Positions 10,985 through 26,400 of a stretch of 64,000 bases of DNA are shown one piece after another. Position 1 is the stretch's first letter, and every line of letters starts with the position of its first letter. The DNA comes from Plecoglossus altivelis (lineage: Eukaryota > Chordata > Actinopteri > Osmeriformes > Plecoglossidae): the NCBI GenBank assembly GCA_036571765.1, contig BROE01000003.1:14270143-14334142 (forward strand). The letters are read 5' to 3'. Both the position numbers and the translations under genes were made by a program. The notes beneath the pieces are model-generated. The model ran no database searches. It saw only the letters and a program-made list of their open reading frames with translations, and was not told the DNA's origin.

Positions 10985-13278
10985 CTGCGTGTAGTGGTCA
11001 AAGTACAGGGGTTATAGCAAATCAAGTGTTTGGTGAACTATGAATAAAAAATGTAATCCTAATAACATAAAACAGTTTGGATATTGTTTAATAGTAGAAT
11101 TCCTGCCTGACTCATATCAGAATCGAATGCCCTACACATAGGATGCAATATTATGATCATGATTAACTTACCATAGCGTAATTATTGAAGGCTGCTCATG
11201 TTCAGGCTTATTTGTTAATCCGCACATGTAGCAAAATAAGTCAGTAGTGATATCCTATAAACAAATCCTTTAGCCATCCTGCAATTTAGAGGGTTTTCAT
11301 TGTTTCAGAAAGTTGGACAACGGTCTCATGCGCTCCCATGTCTTCAGACACAAACGGATAGGATTTCAAAGGACAGAACTTTGCTGAAGGTAGGGGAGAG
11401 AAAGGCAAACATCACTCAGGTCAGATTGCTTATGCTTGACTGGATTTAAAGAGACCATACCCATATCTAAAATGTTTTAAAGCGTTATTTGAAGAGATTC
11501 GATACATTACACCAATGAAACCAACCAGATATTGCACATATTTTCATGCTTATAGCATTGTCTCCACCTGTGTCTGCATTATTCTGAGCTACATAATGAT
11601 CTTTTGATATTGACCTGGATCACATGCAGTTACTTGAATTGTAATGGCAAACTAAAGGAAGAGATCTTAGTATTACACTCCAGCTGGCCTTTTTTACTTT
11701 TAGTTCATGAGAGTTACTTGGAAAATGGTTGCTCTTAACAGGAGTGCATATTTTAGTGACATATTTAATTGTATCTTTATAAATGTGTACTCTTCCAGGG
11801 AAACAACCTTTCTATTGATTGTATGTCCCTCCTCTGTGAGTTATTAATGCCTCCTCCATTGTTAGATTGATTTCTCTGGTGTGAGCTGCAGTCTTCCGAT
11901 GGGCTTTATCATGCCATTCCACAGTGTTTATGACTCTTTGTCTGCTAATGGCTTACGCTGCAGCTCTTAGGACAGGATGTAGCTACACTGATGCATTTGC
12001 TGTACCCTCCATTACCATGTACAGTCAGAGACTGTTAAAAACACCACATGGCCGTCAAGTGTGACATTACCAATCTCATCTGGTTCCATTTCATGCTGAA
12101 CAGTCAACAAAAACATTGACGATTTTATCTTATTTGAACCATGGCACAGTTGATAAAGTATAGGATAAGACCGTATGACACATGCTGGCATTGATAAGTT
12201 ATGTTATCGATGCACCATTTTTCTACTTTTTTTTCCAAATTGCAACACGTGATATTTTGCTCTCTATCACATGGTTTCCTTGTCAATGTTAAACCTAGTA
12301 AACAACAATACCCATCCAATATAAAAATCATATAACAAAACTTACAAGCATCAATACGTTTTCATATGTAACTGTTTAATTATTATTTAAAACCGTTGGT
12401 GTGTTTTCAGTGCAAGTGAAAATGAAATTAGTGTCAACTTTGGCATATTCAGTTGTTTAGAAATAGACTTTTTGTCAAATCATGAGAGTGGGTTTGATGG
12501 AAGACACAATCATTTACAGATCATTAAGGGTTAAAAGGAAAGTAGATAGATACTAAAATGTCTAATGTACAACCACAAAAGAGAACATGTAGAATACTAA
12601 AGTGCATTATGGTATAAACTCAGCAGCACCCAGATACATTCACAAAATAAATACACATTTCAACTGAAATAAATTATGTCTGAGCATTTCTATTAATGTA
12701 ATGATATAGATAAGAAATAGTCAAAACTTAGAATAAAAACAAAATTTAGAGTAAACATGAATCTTGTCATTTTGTCATATCATTATGTACAGACAATATT
12801 TACTGACAAAGGCTTTGTGATATACTTGATCAATTATGGAAATATGGTTATTTAGAAGTCTTTGAGGATAATAACTTGCATTTAAAGACAATCCCAAATA
12901 AATATGAATACAAAATAAACCTAGGTGAACATTCCAATTGAAATTCATTTCAAATGCTAGTGCATGTGCTTCATTCTGGGGTGTCACTGGGGTGTGCCGT
13001 GGACTGCATGTTTAATCCTCCCATTGTTCCAGACCAGGGCAGTCAAGCACAGATAACTTATGCAATTCCAAATTGTGTTTTGACTCAGGTCTGAAACAAA
13101 ATCGCACTCTTATAAGAGTCACTTACTGTTATAACACACTGTTATAGGAGTACAAAAATATCTGTAAATCCCATGTACATCAAATTACACTGAATCGAAG
13201 CACAGAATATGGAGAAAGCAATTATAGCAAAAAAATAACAAAAAGGTCAAATGCCATATTGTCTTAAGGAACAAGAAG
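10985..13278. other. Region between the GPCR main exon and pthlh
   Basis: It should contain the missing first exon and promoter of the receptor and the pthlh 3' UTR. I see no convincing coding segment. A short ATG-initiated frame on the minus strand near 11340 stops after 17 codons without a good donor. The part near 12600-13250 is strongly AT-rich and could be pthlh 3' UTR. Confidence 0.4.
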
Positions 13279-14489
13279 TCAGTCACGTTGGGTCTTAGTC
13301 CTTATGAAGACCAACCCAGAGGTCACGCGATACTGTCCGAAGTCTCGTGTTCTGGTTGAGCGTGTTCTTCTTTTTCTATTCTCACTCTCCCTCCTCCGGC
13401 CTGATCTCACCTTCTTTTTTCTTTTGGTGGCCACCTTAAGTGGCTGGTCTTTATAGGCCATGGACTTATTGGTCTCCTGGGGTAGGTTTCCCCCCTCCCT
13501 GTCTAGATGGAACACAGAAAGGGTTTTGGTGCCTCCGGTGGACTTTTGGTGGAGGACACCCCCGATAAAGGTGTGAAGGCTGGGTCTGTTATGTGGGGTC
13601 GGGACGCGCTCGTCAGCCGTGTGCACCTCGTCTAACAGCCTCTGGAGCCAAAGGCGACGCTTGAACTCTTGAAGCGAGTCGCCCTTATCGTGCATTAACT
13701 GGACATGGCTCACGGACCTCCGTCTGAAAACAAAGAACGTTTCAGGAGGGATTTAAACATTTTCAGAAGGTAACGACTGTCTTAGGAATGATTCACTTAA
13801 ACATTTATGTTTGTCACTTTATCAGGAACAATTTGTGAAGTGTTAGTTGACAAGTCATGTTCCAGTAGACCTCAATAGGTGGCAGTATTAACAAAGACAT
13901 CGTGGTAGAAGTGAGAGCGCTGAGTTTGTGATGTCTAAATCAATATGAAATGTAGGAACAACATGAAGCCATACATCATTAACTGAACTAATGACTTTTG
14001 TTTGCCAGTTTTTGAGTGCTCATGTTTTGTTGACTTGAGCTACACAGGACAATCCTCATATGCACTTAACACAAAGATAAACTTTACTTCAGTGCATTAG
14101 CAAGTTAGAAGCACAAATCTTTAATATTTTTGTGACTACTTTTGGTTTACCCATGCAATACTGCAATGCATAACATTTACTAGGTTATGTCATTTCAACT
14201 CTGGCATCCAAAGCATTATACTGTACATGTGGTTATTTAAGTTAATGTATTCGTACCTAACCCCTAAATAGACTCAACTAGTCTGCATAATTTCCTCAGC
14301 CATTTAAGTACAAAAAATCATATTAGATGAAACCACATTGGAAATTGCTCATCTGTGTGCTGCTGTTGACAACCCAACTTACATTCTGTTACCCAGTTCA
14401 TCGATTGACCTCCCATAGAGAGGAACTGTGGAGCACAGCAAGAAAACAGCAAGACTCCACTGGTGAAACATGCCTGTGGAACACAACAT
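13279..14489 (-). CDS. pthlh: Parathyroid hormone-related protein (PTHrP) precursor
   Basis: The gene encodes a secreted calcium-regulating and developmental hormone that signals through PTH receptors. Two coding exons (14383-14489 and 13279-13723, minus strand) join in phase to give 183 residues. Exon 1 starts MLCSTGMFHQWSLAVFLL, a signal peptide matching the family's QWS-AVFLL pattern. The prosegment ends in RIRR, and the hormone begins SVSHVQLMHDKGDSLQEF, followed by the amphipathic helix LWLQRLLDEVHTA. The mid region keeps the PTHrP hallmark QETNK..YK.QPLK, followed by a very basic nuclear-localisation stretch (KRKKK, RKRRTRSTR). Position 4 of the hormone is His where mammalian PTH and PTHrP have Glu; as I recall, other teleost PTHrPs share this. 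Likely one of the two teleost paralogues (pthlha type), but this is not provable here. Confidence 0.93.
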
Positions 14490-17400
14490 TCTGAAAAACA
14501 CAAGATCATTCATTTATTGTTAAATTAACAAATGTATTTCAATGTTGGTAACATTTGATATCTTGTATTTATCTTAAAATCACTTGTAACTCAAACCTTT
14601 CAATATTGTTATATAAAGCAGAGTTATATTGTTGCCCCCAAATACAAATACCTTCTTGAGTCCCAACATATTAAATTGATGAGTCATCTACAGAAATCAA
14701 ACACTGCAGCCTGTTGATTCTGAAGTATTTAAATGAGTGAAGAAGTCAAGAATGCTTTGAAGTGAACTTAAAAGACTTACATGCACAGATCTTCAAAATA
14801 AGTTATCCACAAAATGTGTTAGTCCACAAGTTCATGAAATAGACTGTTCTCTTTTTTGATGCTAGAAAACAAAGAAAATCTGTTTGAATGACTCGTGTGA
14901 TGCTAACCTAGAGAACTCCCCTGTGTCAGGCTCACTGAGTTACCTTCCAACACCGTGTCACAGCTTTTTATTCCATTCAAATTGAGAAATTGGAGTAAAA
15001 AAAATCGAACAGCAGCAAGCAACAACCCATTAGCTACTGCTAAGACAGTAGCTCCTTTTCCAAGGTTATGAAGCACGATACAACATCATGTTGGTATTGC
15101 TGTTCCTGTAGCAAGGGAGGTGAAGTGTGTGTAGCATGCCGTCTAGGCACTGTGAGAAAACTGGTGTGTTTGCAAGTGCAAAGCATATAGAGAAGGAAAC
15201 TTCGCTTTGGATGAAGTTGCAGGCACTACCCCTGCCCATTCCTTCAAATCCCTCCACCCACTCGCATGCACCTACACCTACTTACTCACACAAACACCAG
15301 CAGGAAGGTGGCGCTCAAGCATCGATGGCAACACCGTACTGATGTCAAAAATGTATCAAATTATACTATGTTATAAAACATAGTGTTCATGAGTTTTCAT
15401 TTTGGTTAAAGTGACTGGTAAACCTTGGTAATAACCTTGGTAAGAATACCTTGGTTAGTGCTGTATCAACCAGAATAACAATGACTCACTATATTGAATG
15501 TAAGCTGTAGTTAAATATGGCAGGTGTGTGGAACCATTCAGTTGAATGACATGGACTAGGACCTGTCTGAAAAAGTGCAGGGAAGGAGCAGAGGGAACTC
15601 GTCTCCAAGATAAATAGCCAGGCCTCACCGAAGTCCCCAAGGGAAAACAAATGTAACCTCAAGGTAACCCAACCCACAGCACTGTGCTCACTACTGGCTC
15701 ACCTCCCCACTTCTCTTGTAGTCTTCTTCATCAGGCTGCCACTGAGTACACACACTGAAGTGTCTTACCAGCCTTTGAAGTGTCTGTCCTGCATTCGGCA
15801 GGATACTGTCGGCTTTGTTGGCTGTGCATCGTGCACATACAAATGTCTAACTCATCTTAATGGATTCAACATCTCTCTGTGAATACATTTTGATTCCTAA
15901 GTATCTAAACTTGTGTGTTGTTTGTTTAAGAAGATATGCACTGCTGATGGCCGATTCCTTAATATAAAGTTCAGTATTTTACAAGAATTCATGATTCAAT
16001 TCAGCAAAGGGTCCTATGAGTTAGTTATGGCAAACCCAAATTCTGTCCCCAAACCTTTCTACAGTTTAAACTGGCCTGAAAAAACAGCTGGAAAAAACAC
16101 CTAATTTGATTTCATTCTGTGGAGTCAACTTAATTTCCAGGCATACAGCAGCATACAGTATCAGAGCCAGCAAAGCTGTTTTTGTTTCATTCTAAATTTT
16201 ACTCACAACATATAACCAAATTTTCTGTCCCCTTTTCATATTTTTAAAGTGACACACTCCAAAATTCACACTTACAGAACTCTCTGGCTCTCTTTTTCTA
16301 ATATGATTCCCATTCTAAAATGACTCCTCCTACCTTCTTGAAAAAATATATTTACTGACACCACCATCATCTGCCCCTTTACAGCATTTAGTTAACTGTT
16401 ACAGCACTTCCCCACACTGTGCCTTCTCACACTAGAATAACCCATACCGCTACATTACATAGCAATTCCTGTGTACTGTGTTTTACTAAAGGTATTGCAA
16501 TGTAGTTACATGGCTATTAAATGTAATGCAAAGGTTTGCAGAACATGTAGATATTTTGTGTCAGAACACATTAACAGTTAACTCCAACATTTGATTTGAT
16601 AGCCTTCATTGTGAAAAAACAAATACAAATGTAGTGTATTGGATAAGAATCTTTTTATTATATATCCAAGTTTTAAACACTTTCTAACGGCCTCAAAGAC
16701 CTTACTTGAAAACTGTTTTTTTGAGGGGGGAAAACAGTTTTCAGAAAGGTTTTTCTTTCCCTGTTAATATATTTTTAAAGTGAATTATAAACAACTTCTC
16801 TCAGTTCATATGGGGTATACTGTACAATGTCTGTTCCACAAGTCATTCACACCTACCAATCTTAACTGTCATCCTCCTTGGAAAGGCCTCTTCCCCTTGC
16901 TTCCCCCAACTCTGTTCCAATCCTTTTCAACAACTTTACAATCATAATGGCACGTTTATCCTGAAATACATTAAACTGGTTGAGTTTATATATTTGGACC
17001 ATTGGACACTTGTAAGGGATTTCAACAATTCCCATGTTCTAAAACTTCTCTGCTGTGTGGATTGTAAAATGTTGCACTGTTAATTTTAGATACACAATTT
17101 AGAGGTTGAGACAAAACAGTGGCAGTATATAATTCAGCTATGTTTTTTGTATGTTTATCTTGCCTGATCCAACATGTGAACACTTTGTGTTCAATAGCTT
17201 CAGTAAACTTGCAAGTGGCAATAACTTTTCCTAAGACCTAAAACACCAGTATGGAGTAGCATGCTATTGTAACCTATGTAAATCCATTAATTGTTGTAAT
17301 GACTGTCGTTAAACTCAAAAAGGTCATATTGACCTCACTGGAAAAATGTCATGCTTTGACAATTAGAAAGCTGCCCATCATATTCATAATATTGAGAGCA

Positions 17401-20400
17401 GAAAGTCCAGAGTCTTTATCCTGTCTTCATGAGGTAGCTAGCTCTGTGGTAGCTGGCTAGTATGCATTGCTCTCCTGTTAGATATCAAGGGCAGGGCATC
17501 AGGGGATGTCTGGTTGTGGCTGCCCAGCCTTCCCTCCTGGTCTCCAGTCTGAGAAGGTGGGCTCCTCCTCCTTGGACCACAAGCCGCTCTAGGTCTGCTG
17601 CCTCCTCTCTGTGCTCCTGTCCCTAGAGACAGACCCCAGGCCAGCTGGACGGGGCTTGTAGCCCCAAACAGTCCCCACCGACGGCAGCCACCCTCCCGAC
17701 CTATCTCCCCAAACATTTCCATAAACGCCTGCCCTGGCTGCCAAAGAACACACAGAACTGCTCACAGTCAGACACTCTCTCTACCTCTATGCCGAGTGCC
17801 TAGGTAAAGATAGCTCTGTAGTGGAGTGTGAGGGAGGGAGTGTGGAGGGTCGGGAAGGGTTGGATAGGCTCACTTGGTCATGGTGGCATTTTTCACACAG
17901 CATTAAAGCCCACTGTGGTCTTTTATGTTCTGTGGTTTATGGTGCCATGGCATTGCTGTCGGAATGACCTGCTAAACTACAACTGATGTTATAGCTGTTC
18001 TTAGTTCTCTCAGCTTCCCTATGGGATATCCTGACACAGTCTGTCTCATCGCTAATGGCCTAACTTTCCTATCTTTCTCAACCTCACCCATCCCTCAACA
18101 TCCCCAAATATTTCATTTGTAAGAAATATTATATAGAGGTTTACCCCAACGACCACACATAAACTCTTACGATAAAGGCTGACTCTGCCTGTTTGTTGGT
18201 TTATGTGAAAGACAAATTCAATCTGTTAATGTGTGCTTTGCTTACAGTGTATAACCACAGTAAAGCCAGTTGGTCAACATGGCTGGCTGGTTCAACCACA
18301 GTGTTTACACATGTGGGTGTAGGTGGTGTATATGTACAAATGCATCCATCTAGTTACAGTCTGATATTTTAAATCAAACCTTTAATTCCTAGTATTCAAT
18401 GCTGAAAATACACCTCGCGGGTTTGTCCTTTTGTGATGTACTATTAGCTAACTATGTTACATGATTTCACACTTAAGAGACTAACGAAACATGGGTCTCA
18501 CTATCAGAAGTTCTAAAGACTTTAGTGTAAAAGTTATATTTTTAATTCCAGGTACACACACATTTGACACATCCCTCCTTGAAATATTATGTATGAGCTG
18601 TTTTTGTGACCATTAGGACACAAGAAAACCTTACCTGAAATTTCCAATGTTCATAATGCCCAGTTGGAGCCAAGTGTATTTTACTGACTAGAAGCTGATT
18701 CACTTACTGTAAATGAGCTTGCCTCCGACAGCTTCCTGACCAATTACTGTACAGTGAACATATATTTATTTATCCTTAGGTTATTTTAAATGGACGCCTT
18801 TCAATGTGTTGGCCTTGTTGAGCGACCTTGTCCCCACCCCCTGCCCTCCCCCGGCCTGCCCTGGGACATGCGAGCAATGCTTGGCAGACAGAGACGGATG
18901 CAGAAGGCAGCTTCTGGACAGCTTTACCCTGCATGGTGAGAGGCCACCCGTCTTGAGCTCACCAGGACACAGTGAATGGCATAGCTCTCCTAGCCTCAGT
19001 TTTCACCTCTCACTTTAACTTTTCTCTGCGAAAACACTTTGCACGTTCTTTTTGTAAAAGGATGAAGAGTCGTGTTGAGTACAAGTGTGTTGGCAGTTGG
19101 TCTGTTAACAATAGTGGACATACTATTATTAATAGCAGAGCTATAACCCTGTGTGAGAGCTTTTTGTAAGGTACTCTATCAACTAATACTGTTCAACCTT
19201 GCTGCCTTCTGGAGATGAGAATTGCAATTCCCTTTCTGTTTCATAACCATTTTTGGTTGTTTTCTTAGTTCCTTAGTTATTGAAAGATACATGTTTCTCA
19301 TGCCACTGTTTCTCAACAAAGAAATACACACAGCTGCGTTACAACTGTATCATTTACTGTGTAGTTCTTTAAGATCACATACAAATATGATTAGGTCAAC
19401 CTCTCAGTCAGATTAATAACAAGCAAATGCTTTGAGTTTTGATCATATTTTCTCTAAATACAACCAATATGTTCAATTATCTCATTCGTTGTGCTGGAGA
19501 GACACCTTGCTTATAGGCCCCAGTTAGCCTGTCAAGACGAATAGGTGTTTCAGGGCATACAGAACGTTGTCACTCTGTTATTATGCAGTTATAATTGTAG
19601 GAGGAAAATTACCCAATTATTTTCTGTATACGTATTGTACAAAACAAATCAGAGATCAAGATGTTGCATCTAGAACTATATAGTATTTGGTGTCTTACAC
19701 AACGTACACATTCACATTATCAGGTTTAATACAATCAATCAGGTATTCCAACTAGATTGATAGTTGAGATTCCAGTCTATTATTAATTAGTCAGTGCCTA
19801 ATTAATAACCTACTGTTTACATGTTATATAATTGTTATACATTGCCAGTTTTATCCTTGTCAGAAAAAGTCAGTTTTCATTTGCTTAAAAAGTTTGTGTT
19901 GGCTCACAAAGAGTCAGAAAAAATAGTTTAAAAAAATCCTATCTGGTACAATAGGATAATACAATAGGGATAAGTTAAATTCCTATTTGCTCACCCCCAA
20001 ATTAAACATCCATTCTTTATTTGGAAGAATACCTCAGATTTCAATCATGTAAATGTTAAAATGTGTTGATTTACAAACTGTTGATGCATTAGTCATGTTA
20101 TTATACGCGTACACTCTGGGCAGGGGATAAGATAACACTGAGTGCATTACAAACAAACCCTCAACACTGCTTTTATTTATCCTGGCAGTTTTATTTTTCA
20201 ACCAACTAAAACAAACAAGTGAATTTACTCACACAAACATTTTATTCCAGTTTACTTCCTTTTCTAAATGAGGAGCAGGATGGCACAGCTATTACTGCGT
20301 GATGCTACATCTCAGTCCTGGTCCCTGTCTCATGCATTCAGGCTGCCACATAAGGCTGAGCTTTCATTACCATCCCACACAAAAAAAACAAAAAAAACAA

Positions 20401-23400
20401 CAAAAACGAATGCATGAGCAAGAGGGAATTACGGTTTTTAAGTTTGTTTTTAAAGGGTTGTAAATAAAGCAGTACTGATTCAGACCTCACTACCCTTCTC
20501 CCAGATGGGGATACGGTTTGTGTGGGTGGCTTTGGAAATATTGAACCATGTTGAGTATGTTTACATGACATTGTCTCAAGGGGAAGTTGAGGCACAGATG
20601 CATAGAGGATCAAAGGAAGTGTTGCTTGCCTTCAAAGTTGTGTTTTGCTTTTTAAAGCTGCGAGTGGAGTCCCTTTAAATGTAAACGACTGAATAGGTGT
20701 CATCTGTAATGGCAATTGTTTCTTACACAGATGCTTAGTCATCCTAATTTCATACACGTTTGCTGCTTGATAGTTTTTTCCTATAAGTTCCTAAATGACT
20801 TGGCTTGAATTGGTTCTTAAACACACTGAAGTTTTGCTGGTGATTGTTCTTGGTTTTGAATTGTAGACTTGCCAAAAATCCCCAAATAACAAAACGTTGG
20901 GCTTTCACTCAAGAATAAAGCAGTGGAGGTAAACTAAAGATGCTTCAACTTGAAACACAGAATCACTTTCGAAAACTGTAAGTGCTCGTCCCCACGTTTC
21001 TTTTCAGACACCTCCATAGCTGTTGATATCTGTTCTCAATCATGGCCTTTCCTGTAAGAGCACACCTTGGATTCAGCCCTCTCACCTAATGAACCACAGA
21101 GAGAACAGGCCTGCTATTTCTGCTTGGATGGGAACGTGTGTGTGTGTGTGGCCAGGCATGCCTGAGGTTGCTGAGACTCTGCCTGCTCCACATTAATAAG
21201 GACTTCCTTCCTACCAGACAGAGTCAAACACCTGATCACTTACTGAGAAGGACGAGCCCACGCACCCCTCAGCACTGGCTGCCTCTCACAATGTCTATTA
21301 AGGTCACCACTCTAAGCTTCAGGTGTCCATATGAATTTCAATGGTCCAAAAAGGCATATTGTGTCATATGACGCATGTCAGTCATGTGTTTATATATATA
21401 ACGTACATGTACTGCGTTCTGTAAGTGTACAGCGTTGTAAATTAGAATTTCTCCAATGGTAGAAACAACATTTGGCCTCACATTCAAAATGTCCAGCCAG
21501 AATACACTAAACGAAATGTGCAATTATTTTTCCTCCTTCAACATCAGAATTTGAAATGGGTTTTTCATAATTTAATTAGAGTGGTTAGCAACAACCAATT
21601 GAAGAATATATCCACGGAGAGTTTTTGGATCAAATGTCATTAAAGATTCCATTGCCAGGTAGACAAATAACTTTCATGTCCGCTGCTGAAGAAATCACCC
21701 AATTCATACAGTTGTGGACTTCATAGTTGGACTGAGGCTCAGTGAAAATACATTTATAGTTTTTTCCCACCAGGGTAACCCTAGTATGTGAGGTTGATAT
21801 GAATGGTACTGTGGTTCTCTCGTTTTGTTTAGAGAACCAACTAATTTATCCCATTATGTTTTTCCCCCTAAAAAATGTTTGTGCCCTCATTGCACAATTT
21901 GGCAGAATAGTTGCCATTCCATAGTGTAACAGTTTTTCGGTGGAGTTTTCCACAGTGCATGTTGGGTTGAATCCTGTCAGTTGCAGTCGTTGCAACTTTC
22001 TATCATGTTCTCAGCTCTTCTCTTTGATTAGAGTAAAACACTGGTGGTCTACTGCCACAATGTTTTCTTTACCTGGGCCCATAACTCATACACACAAACA
22101 CTTCGGTCCTAAATTACCTGTTCATCACGAAGTGACAGGCGAAGTGATTCTGGACCCTAGGTGGACCAGGTGTGCAGATCAGGACAGCTATTCCCCGCCA
22201 AAGGTTGTTGGCATGACAACTCACGTCCATGGAAAGTTCTGGAATCTGTCACTGCTGGCAGCGTGCTGCTGTGTGGAACTGGTGTTGGCTTTGCCTACAG
22301 CTGTTTCTTTACAGATATACTGAACGCCAGCAAAGGGTAGCAGCCAAAATCAGCCTAGCAAGCGTTGAGACCGGCCACACACAGGCCATTTACACATACA
22401 TACAACCATGTTAGGATAAACAGATACACAGAAATAGTGTTAATATGCTCTCTTAAGATGAATTAAACAATAATAGGAATGGCCAGAATTAGACAACAGT
22501 TCATGGTCATTGATTTTGCTTGACTGGTGCAAATCAAAGTCCTGCGTGTATGTAGTTAGTAGAAACAAATGTGTTACTAGTTTCAATAGCACGTCAAATC
22601 TTAAATCTCTTTGTGTCGATATTTTCTGTGCTCTCTGCTGTGAGGTGTGCTATTAGTTAATATTCAGTACGCTAGCTAATTTGCATAGGATGTAAATATA
22701 TTGTTGTCAATGTTACTTATTGGTTTCGGGATATCCCTTATCAAAATAGGTATTAGTAACTTATTAATAGCAACTAATATCAAATGCAAAGTTACTAGTA
22801 AAACTGGAATAGATAGTAACAAAGAAATAAGTACAAGTATTTAAAACAACTACATAGCTTGACAAAGTACCTTGCAACATGGATGTATGGGACCAGGTTT
22901 GGAGACACTTGCACAATCTTACTATGTCTCCAGGGAAGGAAACAAGGTGAGTTTGAAACCCTTGTATGAGGTACCTTTGAAGGAAATGGATAAACGCAAA
23001 AAAATACATGTATAAAAAAGTGATAGATCTTTAGTTTTTCTTGTGTGGTTTATGGAAGAAAAAAAGAAAGAAAAGAAATTGTACAGAATTATTGTGAGGT
23101 GTTTGTTTGATAATTTATAACTTTCCGGTAAATGCGTTAAGTGGTTGCGGAAATGAAAATGTATTTAAATCTATTTTGGTGGTGAGGTTTGCTGTATGTA
23201 TTGGAACCACGGTCATTTTTCAGCACTTGAACAGTGTTTTTTGGTTAATGAGAATGAGCACTTCTGTGGCTTGACTCGGAGTTCAGATTGTTTAAGGTTT
23301 GCGGCTTGCAGAGCTGTGTGGCTAGTATAATTGGTCAAACTGGTGATGGATGGCCCAGAACAATGTATAGAAGACGCTTTATATTACTACAGCATGTGCA

Positions 23401-26400
23401 GAAATGAACGGAAGCCAATAGATGAGTGGATGGATGGATGCCTTTATGGCTTTCAATGAGCAGAAGGTTGAGAAGACTGTGAACTATGCGCATGTTCCCC
23501 AGTAGAACAAGTAGGTTTTCAGTTCGGTAGAACCATCCTCCAGTGTTAACAGTCTAATAGCCTGTTGAGATGAAGTATGACCCGACAAACTGAAGGGCTT
23601 CCTCTGCTCTGTCCCTTTTCAATGTGCAGAGAGTGGGTGGAACTTTTAGTCGCAGTCAAAACAAGCATTATTCAAATTAGCTCTATTCGATGACAGCCTC
23701 GGACATCTTGAACGCTGAACTGTATTCTATTGCCAAAGTCACTCCATAGGGACTAACAAAATACTGCAGAGTTTCCGAAGATACAGAGAAACTTTAATTG
23801 ACATGTTGTATGGACAACCTCCTCAAGGCACTGCTGTGTCTCCATTCAGTAAATAGACTCGCCTGTTATGTTGCCACCATGTTGTGAGTTAAAGGAAATT
23901 AGGTCTAGAGAAAGGTGACAACAGTTCTCCCTCCTAGTTTACATCAATGCACCACACTGAGGCTGACAAGCTGCTGAAAAATAAGGGTGACTCAAATTTC
24001 ACCCTCAAAAGAATGTGCTGGGGCTATGAGTAACTTTGCGGTCCGCTTTGGCATGTTTGGTCTGGCACTTCAAAACTATCATGTAGTGTGCCATTGAAGA
24101 CCTGGGGCATGTACACCAAAGAAAAGTGCTTAGGGCGTTCCTGCTTTTGGATTGCAAAATTTTATGCCAAAATCTAATAGTAGCACTATAATCAGTCTTA
24201 CCCCCAGCATTAGCACCAGGTCAGTTTCTCATGGGTGGTTGGTTGATTTTGGTGTTATAATTATTGCTTGATGCTATTGCATGGCCATCTGGTAGATTGA
24301 TATTATAAACACCTTGTTGAAATACTGCATGGATGGCCTTCTGATTGGCACTCCCTTGAAATTATTTGGAAATTAAAGGGGTAGAAATAATTTCCAATAT
24401 CAGTGTCTAATTAGTATATTGTTAGGTAGTTGAAAGCCTTTTGTACTTTATAATAATTAACTTTATAATGAGCCTAATGTAAATTAGATGGCTGTTAACA
24501 GGGAAATTATTATTGATGTTGGTTGACTTTGTTTCATATAATGGCAATACATCTGCTGGCATTCCCCAACAACACTCCAGGGGTCTGTATTTGGGCCTTA
24601 TGGTTTTGTCATTAAACTCCGGTCAGAAAATGTAATGTGTCCGTCTCTTTTATCAAAACCATAAGTATTGAAAGAAGCAAGCCAAAACAGGCATTGAGGT
24701 ATGGTTCAGTTACATAGAGAAATAAATTCAGGGTTCCCAAAGGAGACAAAAAGAACATGAAGACAATTTGGTCAAAGCACCTGAACTCTTAGGGTGTATT
24801 CAATGTCACCACCATTGGCATGTAGTGCCCTCCCAAACTGTGTAGAGTGTCTTTTTGCTATTGCACCTGTGCTGAATTTGCAGGAAAGCCCCCATACTGC
24901 CCTGAAGGGAAGAGTCGGTCAATTAGAGCAGGGGGCGATCTATGGTCAATCAAACCACCTAGTATGCATTCTCACTGTGAATTAATTAAAATTGATATCC
25001 ACAGCAAGGCCAATATTTTTTGTTCTGCCATTAAAGGTCGGCGATTTATCATTCAAACATCCTAGGGTTTTATGTGTAGGTACTTTTGGACCTCAAGTCC
25101 TGTAGGTTTGATGCTTAGCCAGGGACAATATTGCAGCCGTGCCAAGAGTCCAAGCTGTGAACGCTTGTCTGAGAGTTACCGTAAATCCTTCTGCCTGCAC
25201 CACTAAGAAGCTCAGAAAGCCACAGCCCTGCCTTTTCCCACCCCTGTGGTCCTTAACAGGTAGCCACTGAGACTCCTCCAATGATGATATTCTTGTGTGA
25301 GAGAGCAATGCAAGGACAATTGTAGATTAAACTTGTACATGTGGCCCCTGGTTTGTCAAACAGATTACAGTCAGATTCCATGAAATCCATTGTTCTCTAG
25401 TTAAATCTGTTTGATAAGAGGTGATGATGATTAACCAAGAATTTTCTAATTTATTATCTAATCTAATGATCTATGAATGCTTATTGATTAACAGTTAATA
25501 TATTTAGCATTGCAGTGAGTTAAATTAATGAGCAAAAATGTTCTTTGAGCCATATTTCACCATATATATAAAATAATTGTCCTACCATACACAAATGGTA
25601 CATTAATCTGATATTTGACTCTTTCTATTAAAGTGTTTCCTTAAATTGCAGATCTACTTGTTCAACCTGCCCTTTAATTACAAAACATTTTAATGTTACG
25701 TAGCCATCTCATCCAAATAATAGAAAACACACATTTTCTACATTTGAACTGTATAAAAAATTCAAAGAAAACGTTTTGTGATTCCAATAGATATACAAAA
25801 TGCAAAATAAGATGCTAAACCAGAATTTATGGACAAATTATTTGTCTGATCAAGGATACTGAAATGTGCCAGAGCCATGGTTCAATACTGCCCCCAACAG
25901 GAATTCTCAGCAGGGTCTTGAGGGTCACAGACATTGGCTCTTAACTCCTTCTGGGACGAGGAGGGGGTTGATTGAGAAGGGTGAAGGAGACAACACACCA
26001 TAGCAGTGTGTGTAACTACACAGTGAGTCCTTTTGCTAGCTGCCTTGCCGTAGTCGACCGCAGGATTGCAGTGTTTGCTTAAAAGCCAGTGCATAAGAGA
26101 ACGGCAGACCACCGGGAGTTGCCACCCGCCGGGTCCTGGCTAGGACCTGGGGCTCATCTTTGTTGAAAATGGCTGTGGAACCTGCCACATCGCACTGCAT
26201 CGAACTATATTTAGCCACAACCTGAAAAACGTCTTCATTCTTAAAAAGCTCTTTAGATTTTCATAGAGAAGGGAGGTGATTTACAAAAGATGATATATGT
26301 ATTTCTCTTAAATCACCTGTGGTGACATGCTTATCATTCTGCTTGCTCTCTTGTCATGCTCAAGGTGTATCCTGTAACAACATTGACTTCCTTCTCCAGA

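Noticed and set aside
17438..17722. 94-codon minus-strand frame, Gly/Arg/Pro-rich
   Set aside because: Its composition simply reflects a locally GC-rich patch; no recognised motif and no splice continuity.
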